Source of the DNA: Methanomassiliicoccaceae archaeon | GTDB lineage: Archaea; Thermoplasmatota; Thermoplasmata; Methanomassiliicoccales; Methanomethylophilaceae | Direction: 5' to 3' | Length of the DNA stretch: 6,149 bases | NCBI GenBank assembly: GCA_009784745.1 | Contig: WQXR01000072.1 | Location: 1 to 6,149, forward strand | Shown here: positions 1-5,714 of the stretch, one piece after another | Numbering within the stretch: the stretch's first letter is position 1 | Layout of the letters: the number at the start of each line of letters is the position of its first letter | Made by a program: the position numbers and the translations under genes | The notes under the pieces: model-generated | The model's database searches: none | The model's input: only the letters and a program-made list of their open reading frames with translations | What the model was told of the DNA's origin: nothing

Positions 1-836
1 CGGTTCGGGTCCATGTTCATTCCGTAATAACTGAACACCATCGTCGGAATTGTCATCAGTATCGTCAGTACGGTCAGCACTTTCATTATCACGTTAAGGT
101 TGTTGGAGATAAGCGAAGCGAACGCATCCATCGTTCCGGAGAGAACTTCGGAATATATCGTGGACATCTCTATCGCTTGGCGTATCTCTATGAGCACATC
201 TTCCATGATGTCCATGTCATCTTCCGACATCTTCAGCGCCTTGCCTTTCATCACCTTGTCCAAAGTTGCTTGGTTCGCTTTCAGTGATGTTGAAAAGAAA
301 ACTAGAGATTTCTGTATGCCCAGTAATTCAACGACCTCTTTATTTCTCTGCGATTCGTATAATCTTTCTTCAATGCTGTCGGATATCTTGTTCATTTGTC
401 TCAGATACTGAAGATATCTGTTCGCTATGCGTAACATCAACGCCAGCAGGAACTGTGTCTTTGTCTGTGTGTTCAGCCGTTTCGGCGGATTGTTCTCGAA
501 TTCCGATAATAATGTGTTCTCCCTGGAACATACGGTTATTATATTGGATCCGGTGACAAGGATACCGAACGGTATCGTTGAGTACATGACCGCAGAGGAA
601 TCATCTACGATGGGAATGTCGATCGTTATGAATGTGTGTCCCTCATCGGTAACATCAACGTACGATGTTTCTTCCTCATCCAATGCGGCACGGAGCGTAG
701 ATGCGTCCGTTCCGACAGCTTCGGCGACCTTGCGTATCTCAACGTCGTCGGGACGGACCATGTTGACCCAGCAGTCATCTTCGATGTTATTCAGACGCTG
801 CATCTTTCCGTCCGCGGTCTTCCAGAACGAGATCAT
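1..836 (-). CDS. corA: CorA family divalent metal ion (Mg2+/Co2+) transporter, partial (C-terminus beyond left edge)
   Basis: This is a membrane channel of the CorA family, which carries Mg2+ (and Co2+/Ni2+) into the cell as a pentamer. I translated the minus strand from the ATG at 836-834; the frame is open for 278 codons to the left edge, so the last part is missing. The protein has a soluble N-terminal alpha/beta domain with a typical CorA stretch (YSTIPFGILVTGSNIITV, about residues 86-103). A long charged helical region (about 130-250) follows, corresponding to the funnel stalk. A hydrophobic first membrane helix (about 252-270) ends in the family signature Tyr-Gly-Met-Asn, with GMN at residues 272-274. 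The second membrane helix and basic tail, roughly 40 residues in complete members of about 315 residues, lie outside the window. A GGGGTGA ribosome binding site six bases upstream supports the start. The gene is divergent from the DUF2188 gene. The family call is secure; the ion preference is not visible. Confidence 0.93.
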   Translation of the reverse strand, partial: MISFWKTADGKMQRLNNIEDDCWVNMVRPDDVEIRKVAEAVGTDASTLRAALDEEETSYVDVTDEGHTFITIDIPIVDDSSAVMYSTIPFGILVTGSNIITVCSRENTLLSEFENNPPKRLNTQTKTQFLLALMLRIANRYLQYLRQMNKISDSIEERLYESQRNKEVVELLGIQKSLVFFSTSLKANQATLDKVMKGKALKMSEDDMDIMEDVLIEIRQAIEMSTIYSEVLSGTMDAFASLISNNLNVIMKVLTVLTILMTIPTMVFSYYGMNMDPN

Positions 837-842
837 CTTTCT

Positions 843-878
843 TCACCCCTTAGACGGTAACGCGGATGTATTATAAAA
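843..878 (-). promoter_or_regulatory. Probable promoter and ribosome binding site of the corA gene
   Basis: Read on the minus strand, a TTTTATAA element (871-878) lies about 35-40 bases upstream of the corA ATG and resembles an archaeal TATA box. Transcription would then begin near 848-850. A GGGGTGA motif (843-849), complementary to the archaeal 16S rRNA 3' end, sits six bases from the start codon. The implied leader is very short, only just covering the ribosome binding site. The ribosome binding site is well supported; the TATA box is inferred from composition and spacing. Confidence 0.5.
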
Positions 879-974
879 TGAACGTCGGTCATTTTCCGTT
901 CCGTCCTGTTACGGGATATTATTAACAGCGCATTCGCAAGATTAATTACTGCGCACCTCGTTATCGTGCTCAAC

Positions 975-980
975 GGTGAT
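975..980 (+). promoter_or_regulatory. Ribosome binding site fixing the DUF2188 start
   Basis: GGTGAT lies five bases before the ATG at 986 and pairs with the archaeal 16S rRNA 3' end. It selects this ATG over an overlapping upstream GTG at 976 in another frame. AT-rich candidates for the plus-strand TATA box of this unit are around 915-925 (GATATTATTA) and 940-950 (GATTAATTACT). The second would give a leader of about 16 bases. I cannot decide between them from the sequence. Confidence 0.6.
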
Positions 981-985
981 TATAA

Positions 986-1183
986 ATGGCCGACGGCAAG
1001 AAACAGCACATAATGAAACATCCCGACGGAGGATGGCAGGTAAAAGGCGAAGGCAACACAAAAGCGACAAGGATCTTCGATACCAAGGCGGAAGCCTTGG
1101 AATATGCGAAAACAGTAGCGAAGAACCAAGGTTCAACGATAGTTCCGCACAAAAAGGACGGAAAGATCCAGAAAAAGAAGTGA
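986..1183 (+). CDS. DUF2188 domain-containing small protein
   Basis: This 65-residue cytoplasmic protein is almost entirely one DUF2188 domain. It shows the family pattern: a short strand with His (HIMKHPDGGWQVKGEG, residues 8-23), an Asp-Thr-Lys-Ala-Glu-Ala helix start (about 32-37), then a helix ending AKNQGS followed by a strand, and a His-Lys-Lys-Asp-Gly-Lys-Ile ending (54-61). The tail is lysine rich. DUF2188 proteins are small and widespread in bacteria and archaea, and their molecular role is not established. The start is fixed by a GGTGAT site five bases upstream. The stop is followed after 23 bases by the Cdd1-like gene on the same strand, so the two are probably co-transcribed. The family is confidently recognised; the function is unknown. 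Confidence 0.88.
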   Translation: MADGKKQHIMKHPDGGWQVKGEGNTKATRIFDTKAEALEYAKTVAKNQGSTIVPHKKDGKIQKKK

Positions 1184-1206
1184 ATCATAACACCGGAGAG
1201 GAAATA

Positions 1207-1455
1207 ATGACAGAAGAGGAAGATACCGTAGCGAAGCTGAGGATGATACCTTCGGTAAGCGAGAAATGCGCCAAAGGATTGTATCTTCTCGGCATACGCG
1301 AAATAGACGACCTTAAGGGAAAGAACGCTGCGGATATGTATTCGATGCTCCGCGAGAGAAAGGATTTCTTCGCGGAGCCTTGTATGCTCAATATGATCAA
1401 GATAGCAGTGGGCATGGCAAATAAGGGAATGGAAAATATCGCAAAGATGCGATGA
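1207..1455 (+). CDS. Cdd1/TfoX-C-like helix-hairpin-helix small protein
   Basis: This 82-residue protein resembles the 'pathogenicity locus' Cdd1 family and related helix-hairpin-helix proteins. The pattern is a short helix, then Ile-Pro-Ser-Val-Ser-Glu-Lys-Cys-Ala-Lys-Gly-Leu (about 12-23), then 'LGIREIDDLKGKNAADMYSML' split across the hairpin (about 26-46), and a Cys-bearing C-terminal helix (Cys at about 56, CMLNMIKIAVGMA). Such domains usually bind nucleic acid non-specifically or mediate protein contacts; no enzymatic residues are evident. The frame is open upstream to a GTG at 976, but that extension overlaps the DUF2188 gene and reads as low-complexity basic sequence. I chose the ATG at 1207, which has GGAGAGG six bases upstream. 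The family match is by recognised pattern, so it is less certain than its neighbours. Confidence 0.72.
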   Translation: MTEEEDTVAKLRMIPSVSEKCAKGLYLLGIREIDDLKGKNAADMYSMLRERKDFFAEPCMLNMIKIAVGMANKGMENIAKMR

Positions 1456-1521
1456 GCGATCGAAAATAATAGACGCAGATGGCCACACACATCGGCGTTA
1501 AGATAGACGAAGGTTCTACTA

Positions 1522-1560
1522 AGTTATTTTAACTCGTTGTTTATACTTACCTGAAGAGGT
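1522..1560 (+). promoter_or_regulatory. Candidate promoter/operator and ribosome binding site of the paaK-ACT-SelB-like operon
   Basis: The 111-base gap before the first ligase holds a perfect inverted repeat, AGTTA-TTT-TAACT (1522-1534). A TATA-like TTTATACTT (1540-1548) and a GAGGT ribosome binding site (1556-1560) six bases before the GTG start at 1567 follow it. If 1540-1548 is the TATA box, initiation would fall almost on the start codon, which conflicts with use of the GAGGT site. An upstream AT-rich element (AAAATAAT, 1463-1470, or the palindrome itself) may therefore be the true TATA box. The palindrome could be an operator or a weak terminator for the preceding pair. The ribosome binding site is the firm part. 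Confidence 0.4.
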
Positions 1561-1566
1561 CTGCCT

Positions 1567-2865
1567 GTGTATTGGAACGAAACGATAGAAAAGATGCCGA
1601 TCAGCGAACTTAAGGACCTTCAATACAAGAGTTTGAAGAGTTTGGTAAATAATCTTTACAGTTTCAGTACGTTCTACCATGACCGCATGAAAGAGATGAA
1701 CGTCAGACCGAATGACATACAGTCGCTTTCCGATATAACGAAACTTCCGTTCATGAACAAATCAGATCTTCGTGATAACTATCCGACAAAGATGTTCACG
1801 TCCCCTAAGAAGAGCGTGGTAAGGTATCACGTATCGTCAGGAACAACGGGAAAACCTACGCTCGTCGGATACACCGCGAATGATATAGAATTCTGGACGG
1901 AAAGTCTTGCCCGTTCTCTGACATCAGTGGGAATAGGTGACGGTGACGTGATACAGATATCATACGGTTACGGACTGTTCACCGGAGGCCTCGGATTGCA
2001 TTACGGCGCGGAACGCGTCGGTGCGACGGTGCTTCCCGCAGGTACGGGAAGCACAGAACGTCAATTAGAACTGATGATAGACCTTGATGTCACCGCGATC
2101 GCGTGCACACCGTCGTATCTGATGCACATGGGTGACGTGGCAAAAGCAATGGGAATAGATATTCGTAAAGATACGCAATTACGGAAAGCGGTGCTTGGTG
2201 CGGAACCGTGGTCAGACAATATGAGAAAATATATCGAAAATGAATTGGGAGTGCAAGCATACGATATCTACGGAACATCCGAGATATCGGGTCCGATGTT
2301 CTCCGAGTGTTCCGAAAAGGACGGAATTCATGTGTGGGGAGATACCGCAATAGTCGAGATAATCGATCCGGAGACGGGAGAATCGCTGGGTCCAGGTGAA
2401 AAGGGAGAACTGGTCATGACGGTACTGAAGAAAGAGGCGATGCCGATGATCCGTTACAGGATCAAAGATCTCACGTCAGTAATGGAAGAAGAATGCGCCT
2501 GCGGGCGAACTTCTCCGCGGATAAGGAGAATAGACGGACGTTCCGATGATATGCTCATAATACGCGGAATAAATGTATTCCCGTCGCAGGTTGAACACAC
2601 GTTGATGCATATGCCCGAAATGACGGGGCAGTATATGATCGTGGTCGACCGTGTCGGTGCGTTGGATCTGATGACGGTACAGGTGGAAGTAGGTCAGGAA
2701 ACATTCAGCGATAAGATCGACGATATGCTGAGACTGAAAAAGAAGATATCGTCGGAATTAAAGAAATACCTGAACATAGGTATAGATGTGGAACTTATGA
2801 GTCCCGGTTCGCTGCCGAGATTCGAAGGTAAAGCAAAGAGGGTCATAGACAGGAGGAAGTTGTGA
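1567..2865 (+). CDS. paaK: Phenylacetate-CoA ligase family (AMP-forming aryl-CoA ligase), paralogue 1
   Basis: This 432-residue enzyme belongs to the PaaK branch of the ANL adenylating enzymes: it converts an aryl acid, ATP and CoA to aryl-CoA, AMP and PPi. The motifs are complete: the ATP-binding P-loop SSGTTGKPT (residues 90-98), the family hallmark SYGYGLFTGGLG (132-143), TPSY (181-184), GAEPWS (211-216), YGTSE (235-239), RYRIKDL (296-302), CGRT-PR (312-318), GRSDDMLIIRG (324-334) and a C-terminal EGKAKRV (420-426) carrying the likely adenylation lysine. Length is normal for PaaK. In methanogens such ligases are thought to activate phenylacetate, indoleacetate or hydroxyphenylacetate for reductive carboxylation to aromatic 2-oxo acids by IOR; IOR is not in this window. 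The start is GTG, supported by GAGGT six bases upstream and by alignment with the second copy (YWNE at both N-termini). Its stop overlaps the ACT gene start. The exact substrate is not determinable here. Confidence 0.93.
   Translation: MYWNETIEKMPISELKDLQYKSLKSLVNNLYSFSTFYHDRMKEMNVRPNDIQSLSDITKLPFMNKSDLRDNYPTKMFTSPKKSVVRYHVSSGTTGKPTLVGYTANDIEFWTESLARSLTSVGIGDGDVIQISYGYGLFTGGLGLHYGAERVGATVLPAGTGSTERQLELMIDLDVTAIACTPSYLMHMGDVAKAMGIDIRKDTQLRKAVLGAEPWSDNMRKYIENELGVQAYDIYGTSEISGPMFSECSEKDGIHVWGDTAIVEIIDPETGESLGPGEKGELVMTVLKKEAMPMIRYRIKDLTSVMEEECACGRTSPRIRRIDGRSDDMLIIRGINVFPSQVEHTLMHMPEMTGQYMIVVDRVGALDLMTVQVEVGQETFSDKIDDMLRLKKKISSELKKYLNIGIDVELMSPGSLPRFEGKAKRVIDRRKL
2851..2856 (+). promoter_or_regulatory. 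Ribosome binding site deciding the ACT gene start
   Basis: AGGAGG lies inside the 3' end of the first ligase gene, eight bases before the ATG at 2865 and five before an in-frame GTG at 2862. The spacing, and the identical TGATG stop-start junction of the next gene pair, favour the ATG. Confidence 0.6.
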
Positions 2866-3293
2866 TGTCCAGTGAATATTTAATAAAACAGTTGTCCGTG
2901 TTCATTAATAACGAACCGGGACGCCTCGCTCAGATCGCAGCCGCACTGAAAGAGTGCAACGTCAACATGAAAGCCTTTAACATAGCGGAATCAAGCGGTT
3001 TCGGGGTGTTCAGAGCGATCGTTGACGATCCGGACAAAGCGTGCGCAGAACTGAGCAAGAAAGGAATAGTCGTTAAGGAAACGAACGTGATAGCGATACC
3101 GATGGTCAACAGACCAGGAGGATTGCTGGATGTTGCCAAGATAATCGGTGACGCAAAGATAAACGTCGAATACGGATACGCGTACATGAACAACGACGAA
3201 GCGTCATTCTTCTTCAGGGTCGACGATGCACCGGCGGTAATAGAAAGATTACTGGCCGCAGGCATAAAGGTGCTTAAGGAGAAAGATATCTGA
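2865..3293 (+). CDS. Tandem ACT domain amino-acid-binding protein
   Basis: This 142-residue cytoplasmic protein consists of two ACT domains and nothing else, matching the COG4747-type 'amino acid-binding' proteins. ACT1 spans about residues 6-70 with the ligand-loop motif NEPGRL (16-21). ACT2 spans about 73-140 with NRPGGL (82-87). ACT domains usually bind amino acids at domain interfaces and act as allosteric sensors. No enzyme domain is attached, so it probably acts by binding a partner or only a ligand. Proteins of this type are often encoded beside aryl-CoA ligases and IOR subunits in methanogens, which suggests sensing of an aromatic amino acid. Its ATG shares one base with the ligase stop (TGATG), and its own stop overlaps the next ATG the same way, so all three genes should be translationally coupled. 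A GTG one codon upstream (2862) is an alternative start. The ligand is inferred. Confidence 0.88.
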   Translation: MSSEYLIKQLSVFINNEPGRLAQIAAALKECNVNMKAFNIAESSGFGVFRAIVDDPDKACAELSKKGIVVKETNVIAIPMVNRPGGLLDVAKIIGDAKINVEYGYAYMNNDEASFFFRVDDAPAVIERLLAAGIKVLKEKDI

Positions 3294-4249
3294 TGGGCAA
3301 TCTCAATGCGGCCGTTCTCGGTCCGAACGGTTTTGCAGGCGAGATAGGAAAGAAAGGTACAATAACGGATGTGACGTTCTTCAACCTGAAAAGGGACGAT
3401 AATTCCGTTACGCTCATCGAGCCGACAAAATATCCTGAAAAGATAGTATCGCTGTTCTATGCGTGCGCAATGTCAGAATTTGCGATACTCGTCGCAGAGA
3501 AGATAGATAATTCCCTGGGCGAGAAGATATTGATGCTGAATTGCCTGAACATCCGCAACGGATACCTCATTTTAAGGAATTACATACAGGAAGAACAATT
3601 GCGGCCGCTGCTCGCAGGAACGGCAGCGGAAAATTACACCATCGTAAAGGATGATCCGATAGAACTCAGGGAGATGTTGCTCAATGCTGCGTCAAAAATG
3701 AACGTAACGAACGCATCATGCGGTTCAGTTCCGGTCGACAGTCATTTCAATGTGCGCGGTGTCGGTACTGTCGTTCTTGGTTCTGTGATCGACGGTGTTG
3801 TTAAAAAGCATGATAAGATGCGTGTTATCCCCCTATCAGATACCGTAATATTGAAATCGATACAGAAGCACGATGTCGACAGTGACGCAGGATACAAAGG
3901 CGATCACGTCGGTCTTGCGCTCCGCGGTATCGAATCAGAACGTCTTGACCGCGGATACGTACTGACAACGGACGATTCCGTGAAAATGACGAAAAATATC
4001 AAAACAAAAGCGGATCTTGTAAAATACTGGCCGTCACCGCTGAAAGAAGGAATGGTCATGCATATCGGCCATTGGATGCAGACCGTTCCCTGCCGTATAA
4101 ACAGCGTAGATAACGGAAATGATTGGAAGTGTCCGAAAATAGATCTTGAATTTGACACGGAGATAATTCACAAACCCGGGGACACGGGAATAATTATGTA
4201 TCTTGAAGGCGGCAAGTTAAGAATTGCCGGAAATATAACACTTGATTGA
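3293..4249 (+). CDS. SelB-like elongation factor paralogue (aSelBL type) with degenerate GTPase domain
   Basis: This 318-residue protein has the three-domain layout of EF-Tu/SelB factors. Domain 1 (about 1-140) keeps the fold pattern but not the catalytic motifs. The P-loop region reads LGPNGFAGEIGKKGT (9-23), without GxxxxGK[ST]. The DxxGH position reads LIEPTKYPEK (41-50), and no NKxD is visible near LILRNYI (92-98). Domain 2 (about 145-227) is well conserved, with FNVRGVGTVVLGSV (152-165), a bulky IQKHD (190-194) and GDHVGLALRGI (203-213). Domain 3 (about 232-318) ends the protein; SelB's extra SECIS-binding domain is absent. This fits the archaeal SelB-like family described in methanogens and some other archaea (Atkinson and colleagues, 2011, from memory), thought to bind aminoacyl-tRNA and ribosome but perhaps not hydrolyse GTP. 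A link to pyrrolysine was once proposed and is disputed. The ATG overlaps the ACT stop (TGATG); AGGAG lies at 3277-3281. The biological role is unknown. Confidence 0.82.
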   Translation: MGNLNAAVLGPNGFAGEIGKKGTITDVTFFNLKRDDNSVTLIEPTKYPEKIVSLFYACAMSEFAILVAEKIDNSLGEKILMLNCLNIRNGYLILRNYIQEEQLRPLLAGTAAENYTIVKDDPIELREMLLNAASKMNVTNASCGSVPVDSHFNVRGVGTVVLGSVIDGVVKKHDKMRVIPLSDTVILKSIQKHDVDSDAGYKGDHVGLALRGIESERLDRGYVLTTDDSVKMTKNIKTKADLVKYWPSPLKEGMVMHIGHWMQTVPCRINSVDNGNDWKCPKIDLEFDTEIIHKPGDTGIIMYLEGGKLRIAGNITLD

Positions 4250-4286
4250 TATCAGGAACGTTCATGTGATATATCGGAAGCGTACT

Positions 4287-4335
4287 CAATAAATACGGGA
4301 TACGTATTGTGCAATGACAGCAAGTAGCATGGTGG
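4287..4335 (+). promoter_or_regulatory. Candidate promoter with overlapping inverted repeat and ribosome binding site of the second paaK
   Basis: In the 90-base gap, CAATAAATAC (4287-4296) resembles an archaeal TATA box with a predicted start near 4317, giving a leader of about 23 bases. An inverted repeat, AATACG-GGATA-CGTATT (4292-4308), overlaps the downstream half of this box, where a repressor could act. GGTGG (4331-4335) four bases before the ATG at 4340 is the ribosome binding site. The promoter is inferred from composition and spacing; read-through from the upstream operon is equally possible. Confidence 0.4.
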
Positions 4336-4339
4336 AACA

Positions 4340-5641
4340 ATGAACTACTGGAACGAAAAAATGGAAACGATGCCTCTGAACGAGATAAAGGCGTTGCAAC
4401 TCAAACTTCTCAGAAAACTGGTCTCAGAGATGTACATATCATCAAAATTCTACCATGGTAAGATGAAAGAAGCAGGCGTAAAGCCTGATGATATTCAGAC
4501 GATGAAGGACGTTTCTAAACTTCCGATGATGAAGAAGACGGATCTTCGCGATAATTATCCCGATAAACTGTTCATAAGGCCGCAGTCCGAAATATTAAGA
4601 TATCACGTCTCATCAGGAACGACAGGAAAACCGACCATCGTCGGATATACGAGAAATGATATTGAGAATTGGTCTGAATCTTTGGCAAGAGCATTCGTTT
4701 CATCCGGCCTCAGTAATAAGGATGTGATGCAGATAAGCAACGGATACGGTCTTTTCACCGGCGGTCTGGGAAAACATTACGGCGCAGAGAAGATAGGCGC
4801 TACAGTTCTCCCGACGGGTACAGGAAATACCGCAAGACAGATAGAACTAATGAGAGATCTTCCGGTAACGGCGATAGCGTGCACACCGTCATACATGTTC
4901 CACATAGCCGACGAATGCGAGAGAATGGGCGTAAGCATACGCAACGATACAAAACTTCGTGTCGGTATCCTTGGTGCAGAACCGTGGTCCGAGAGCATGA
5001 GAAAAAAGTTACAGGAAAGGACCGGAATTTTAGCACAGAACTGCTACGGAACATCCGAGTTATCAGGACCGATGTTCACTGAATGCACCGAACAGAAGGG
5101 GATACACGTCTGGGGCGATCTTTGTTTAATGGAAATATTAGATAAGAACGGCGATCCCTGTGCGGATGGCGAGCGCGGTGAAATGGTAATAACAATGTTA
5201 CAGAAAGAGGCGTTCCCGCTCATACGGTACAGGATAGGCGACATCAGTTCGCTGGAATGGGAGAAGTGTGAATGCGGAAGGACACATCCGCGTTTACAAA
5301 GATTAAGCGGAAGAACGGATGATATGCTCATAATACGCGGTATAAACGTATTCCCGTCGCAGATCGAGGATGTGATCGGAGAGATGGATTTCCTGACGCC
5401 TTTCTACCATATCACCGTGAGTTCGGTGAATTACATGGATAATATGCTCGTTGAAGTTGAAATAACAGATGATGCTCTCACGGACGACATGATAAAGATG
5501 GAGAAGATGAAACGCGAGTTCGACCGCAGATTGAAGGACGTGTTGAACATCAAGGCGGAGATCAAATTAGCACTTCCTGGTTCAATGCCCAGAGTCGAAG
5601 GGAAAGCGAAGCACGTCACTGATACGAGATCGTACGAATGA
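4340..5641 (+). CDS. paaK: Phenylacetate-CoA ligase family (AMP-forming aryl-CoA ligase), paralogue 2
   Basis: This 433-residue enzyme is a second PaaK-type ligase, about 56% identical to the first by my residue-by-residue count (244 of about 432) and collinear apart from one single-residue gap. All adenylation motifs are intact: SSGTTGKPT (91-99), SNGYGLFTGGLG (133-144), TPSY (182-185), GAEPWS (212-217), YGTSE (236-240), RYRIGD (296-301), CGRTHPR (312-318), GRTDDMLIIRG (324-334) and EGKAKHV (420-426). It should therefore be active. It differs from copy 1 near the probable acyl pocket: Asn135 replaces Tyr134, Lys145 replaces Leu144, and MFHIAD replaces LMHMGD after TPSY. A different aryl or acyl substrate is plausible. 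Divergence is strongest in the C-terminal lid (about 340-400). The start has GGTGG upstream. The gene lies 90 bases after the SelB-like gene and may have its own promoter; it converges on the symporter gene. Confidence 0.93.
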   Translation: MNYWNEKMETMPLNEIKALQLKLLRKLVSEMYISSKFYHGKMKEAGVKPDDIQTMKDVSKLPMMKKTDLRDNYPDKLFIRPQSEILRYHVSSGTTGKPTIVGYTRNDIENWSESLARAFVSSGLSNKDVMQISNGYGLFTGGLGKHYGAEKIGATVLPTGTGNTARQIELMRDLPVTAIACTPSYMFHIADECERMGVSIRNDTKLRVGILGAEPWSESMRKKLQERTGILAQNCYGTSELSGPMFTECTEQKGIHVWGDLCLMEILDKNGDPCADGERGEMVITMLQKEAFPLIRYRIGDISSLEWEKCECGRTHPRLQRLSGRTDDMLIIRGINVFPSQIEDVIGEMDFLTPFYHITVSSVNYMDNMLVEVEITDDALTDDMIKMEKMKREFDRRLKDVLNIKAEIKLALPGSMPRVEGKAKHVTDTRSYE

Positions 5642-5684
5642 TCACGGCATAGATCTCCGATCAGAAATTGCATGAAACAGAAGC

Positions 5685-5702
5685 CAATGTAATAGTACAT
5701 TG
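5685..5702. repeat. Perfect inverted repeat (7-base arms, 4-base loop) in convergent intergenic region
   Basis: CAATGTA-ATAG-TACATTG forms a hairpin 44 bases after the second ligase stop. No T-run follows it directly on the plus strand. On the minus strand it lies beyond a T6 tract. It could be part of a bidirectional termination or transcript-end structure. It is a single copy in the window, so nothing supports a mobile or dispersed repeat. Confidence 0.5.
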
Positions 5703-5714
5703 TGAACGAAAGTG

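Noticed and set aside
100..876. Several overlapping plus-strand open frames of 74-149 codons
   Set aside because: They lie antisense to the corA gene, whose frame is fully open and carries the GMN motif. The plus-strand products are Ser-rich or Cys-rich with no recognisable domain.
901..960. Short inverted repeats (CCGT/ACGG at 901-914; GCGCA/TGCGC spanning about 928-955) in the divergent intergenic region
   Set aside because: The arms are only 4-5 bases and the second has a long spacer, so both are expected by chance.
976..1206. Upstream extension of the Cdd1-like frame from a GTG at 976, giving a 159-residue protein
   Set aside because: The extension overlaps the DUF2188 gene completely, reads as basic low-complexity sequence, and the ATG at 1207 has its own ribosome binding site. 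It is a shadow frame.
970..1490. Minus-strand open frames of 101 and 172 codons opposite the DUF2188/Cdd1-like pair
   Set aside because: They are antisense to two genes with clear families and ribosome binding sites, and show only Phe/Cys/His-rich shadow composition.
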